Source of the DNA: Nereocystis luetkeana
Lineage: Eukaryota > Sar > Phaeophyceae > Laminariales > Laminariaceae
Length of the DNA: 64,000 nt
Direction of reading: 5' to 3'
Assembly: GCA_031213475.1 (NCBI GenBank)
Contig: JARUPZ010000020.1
Span: 3,559,813 to 3,623,812, forward strand
Below, one piece after another: positions 63,373-64,000 of the stretch. Each line of letters opens with the position of its first letter. Within the stretch, counting starts at the first letter, position 1. The position numbers were made by a program, and so were the translations under genes. The notes under the pieces were generated by a model. It was not told where the DNA came from and searched no databases. It saw only the letters and a list, made by a program, of their open reading frames with translations.

Positions 63373-64000
63373 CAAGACCTATGCCAATGGGACAGCGAAG
63401 TTTCAATAAAAAGTTTGAATTTCAAAGATACCCGCCTAAAATTTTCAGAACACGCTTCCTATGGGCCACGTAAAAAAAAAAAAGTTCCTAACTTTTGGAA
63501 AAGCCCCAAAAAAGCAAATCTAGGGTCGATGTTGGGCCAACATCGGCTTCAGAAAAACTCAGGCCGATCTTTGATTCGAAGCGGCGAGATTCCGAGTCCT
63601 CGACAGACATCGATCAACAAAACCAACGATTGCGTCATGAATTCTGAACGGAGTGCGCTCGTTAGGGGCTCCGACCCACCCTAGGGTCACCGTCTTCACA
63701 CCATGGCCGGTGTCATGTGGCGGGAGCTGACCACGCGTATGATAAAAAAACATTTGGCCGCTGGTTTGCACAAAACAGAGGACAAAACTTCTCCATCGGT
63801 CTCGAATGGCAAAAAATAGACTTTTTTTTCAGGTTTGGGAGGATACCGTACGACGCCGCCGGCAAGCTGTCGCCCCCTCGACCGCGGATCCACCTAATAT
63901 CTTCGAGGCCGTCATATATATTCGTTGGCCTTGCCAGTTACCGAGCGGGTTGGTCGAGGGCTGAGTCTATGTCGAGATCGAGCGTCGATCGTGGCACGAG
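63373..64000. other. Right edge of the window
   Basis: No gene supported. A TTTTTTTTCAG at 63822-63832 is followed by an open frame (VWEDTVRRRRQAV and so on) that ends at a TGA near 63962. It could be an exon of a gene beyond the window but I cannot identify it. Confidence 0.3.

Noticed and set aside
63832-63964. Possible exon after a strong TTTTTTTTCAG
   Set aside because: The protein is not recognised, ends at a stop in the same exon, and has no partner exon in the window.

Overview
This is eukaryotic nuclear DNA. Coding exons are short (8 to 876 bp) and separated by GT-AG introns of about 0.36 to 5.1 kb, and the rest is packed with retroelement debris, small inverted-repeat transposons, minisatellites and G/C homopolymers. 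The exon style, GTGAGN donors, the ankyrin protein type and the Ty3/gypsy lineage suggest a stramenopile. A brown alga is my best guess, but I cannot prove it from the sequence alone.

Layout. (1) About 412-11033, plus strand: at least eight exons of a SET-domain histone lysine methyltransferase of the SET2/ASH1/NSD type (AWS, SET, post-SET, then a long low-complexity tail); its 5' end lies outside the window or is unrecognised. Its introns hold four long copies of a repeat that ends in a poly(C) tract, plus several tandem arrays. (2) 11.0-16.6 kb: no gene seen; tandem repeats and homopolymers. (3) About 16.6-27.3 kb: decayed Ty3/gypsy material, with a foldback hairpin, a coiled-coil ORF that may be gag, RT, RNase H, an integrase split by a 790-bp insertion, an unusual C-terminal domain, and a second decayed copy of the 3' part. 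(4) 27.3-36.8 kb: gene-poor, with small foldback elements and an array of about 0.2-kb units that recurs inverted at 36.8-37.2 kb. (5) 36.9-38.9 kb, minus strand: an ankyrin-repeat gene with a frameshift. (6) 40.5-41.5 kb: a non-LTR reverse transcriptase fragment interrupted by a small inverted-repeat element. (7) 42852-50440, minus strand: ribosomal protein eL27 (RPL27) in four coding exons. (8) 50704-59066, plus strand: V-type H+-ATPase subunit D in six exons, divergent from RPL27 with only 263 bp between the start codons. (9) 59.1-64 kb: no gene recognised; it carries an 857-bp inverted-repeat element whose inverted sister lies in the last RPL27 intron.

The three intact-looking genes are unrelated housekeeping or chromatin genes: translation, vacuolar acidification and histone methylation. 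The only apparent functional link is the shared promoter interval of RPL27 and V-ATPase D. The most unusual material is in the repeats: a poly(C)-ending dispersed family, an intron array that repeats a 3' splice site with the start of its exon, a conserved uncharacterised C-terminal domain on the gypsy polyprotein, and several miniature elements with recognisable termini. No transposase for the miniature elements, no LTR pair and no RNA gene could be established by eye.
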